Positions 13,813-14,204 of a DNA stretch of 14,204 nucleotides are shown piece by piece. Source of the stretch: an uncultured Collinsella sp. (GTDB lineage Bacteria > Actinomycetota > Coriobacteriia > Coriobacteriales > Coriobacteriaceae); contig CATYHY010000026.1 in the NCBI GenBank assembly GCA_958407085.1, forward strand, positions 1 through 14,204, given 5' to 3'. The notes beneath the pieces were generated by a model, which had not been told where the DNA came from, did not search any database, and saw only the letters and a list, made by a program, of their open reading frames with translations. Both the position numbers and the translations under genes were made by a program. Each line of letters starts with the position of its first letter. The stretch's first letter is position 1.

Positions 13813-14204
13813 TCACTCCTCGCTCTGCGAATACGAAGCGTCAAGGATCTCCTGCGCGTAAGCGCGCTCCTCGGGCGTGAGCCGCGCCGTCTCGATCAGA
13901 TCGGGACGCCAGCGGCAGGTGCGCTCGATGGCGTTCTTGCGACGCCAGGCATCGACCTTGGCGTGATCGCCGCTCACGAGCACCGGAGGCACGCCCTCGC
14001 CGTTGAACTCGGCAGGACGGGTGTACTGCGCGTACTCGAGCAGGCCTCCATCCTCGGCGGTCGAGAACGACTCGTCCACGTTGCTCATCTCGTCGCCCAG
14101 GGCGCCGGGAATCAGGCGTACGACGGCATCGGCAACGACCATAGCGGGAAGCTCGCCGCCCGTGAGCACGTAGTCGCCGATCGACAGACGCTCATCGGCA
14201 TACG
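13813..14204 (-). CDS. trmD: tRNA (guanine-37-N1)-methyltransferase, C-terminal part (runs off the right edge)
   Basis: TrmD uses S-adenosylmethionine to methylate G37 next to the tRNA anticodon, which prevents frameshifting. The window holds the last 130 or so residues; the start is beyond base 14204. The piece begins within the SAM-binding trefoil knot (ERLSIGDYVLTGGELPAMVV), continues with RLIPGALG and a segment ending YTRPAEFNGEGVPPVLVSGDH, and ends with the helical C-terminal domain (WRRKNAIERTCRWRPDLI). The tail SYSQSEE overlaps the region that supplies the lepB ribosome site. It is normally preceded by rpsP and rimM, which I expect just outside the window. Confidence 0.96.
   Translation of the reverse strand, partial: YADERLSIGDYVLTGGELPAMVVADAVVRLIPGALGDEMSNVDESFSTAEDGGLLEYAQYTRPAEFNGEGVPPVLVSGDHAKVDAWRRKNAIERTCRWRPDLIETARLTPEERAYAQEILDASYSQSEE

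Noticed and set aside
1..14204. CRISPR array, transposon, prophage or toxin-antitoxin module
   Set aside because: No regularly spaced repeats, transposase, integrase remnant other than xerC, or small paired genes are visible; the window is filled by conserved housekeeping genes in one direction.

Overview
The window is a dense, one-directional stretch of housekeeping DNA. All 13 genes I can support lie on the minus strand, so the transcription order is the reverse of the coordinates (trmD first, xerC last). The high-GC third positions, the gene content and the protein sequences fit a Coriobacteriia actinobacterium, most probably Collinsella or a close relative. That assignment is an inference from general familiarity, not from a search. 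I see no mobile element, CRISPR array, tRNA, rRNA, phage gene or obvious horizontally acquired island, and no intergenic gap exceeds 300 bases.

Upstream block (14204 to 9275): the C-terminal part of trmD overlaps lepB (signal peptidase I). A 59-base gap follows, then glyQ and glyS (the two subunits of alpha2beta2 glycyl-tRNA synthetase), then a DUF299 kinase/phosphorylase that regulates pyruvate phosphate dikinase (ppsR). Gaps between these genes are short or absent, which suggests one transcript, perhaps with an extra promoter before glyQ.

Middle block (9274 to 5656): a 250-base gap with short repeats and a sigma70-like promoter leads into ppdK (pyruvate phosphate dikinase). The enzyme therefore sits directly downstream of its own regulator. 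A hairpin terminator closes ppdK. rplS (ribosomal protein L19) follows, with a good promoter, a structured leader that may be an L19 autoregulatory element, and a classic UUCG terminator. rnhB (RNase HII) begins only 28 bases beyond that terminator's T-tract and ends in its own terminator.

Downstream block (4650 to 1): yraN, comM, dprA, trmFO and xerC are packed with stop/start overlaps or gaps of a few bases and look like one operon for DNA uptake, processing and recombination plus tRNA modification. xerC runs off the left edge, and its reading frame has no ATG, GTG or TTG at the expected start.

The order trmD-lepB ... rplS-rnhB-yraN-comM-dprA-trmFO-xerC is a widely conserved bacterial neighbourhood. 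What stands out is the glyQ-glyS-ppsR-ppdK group lodged inside it. I did not find a convincing new biological system. The most interesting items are the rplS leader fold, the xerC start, the repeat-rich ppdK upstream region and the rplS/rnhB terminator arrangement.
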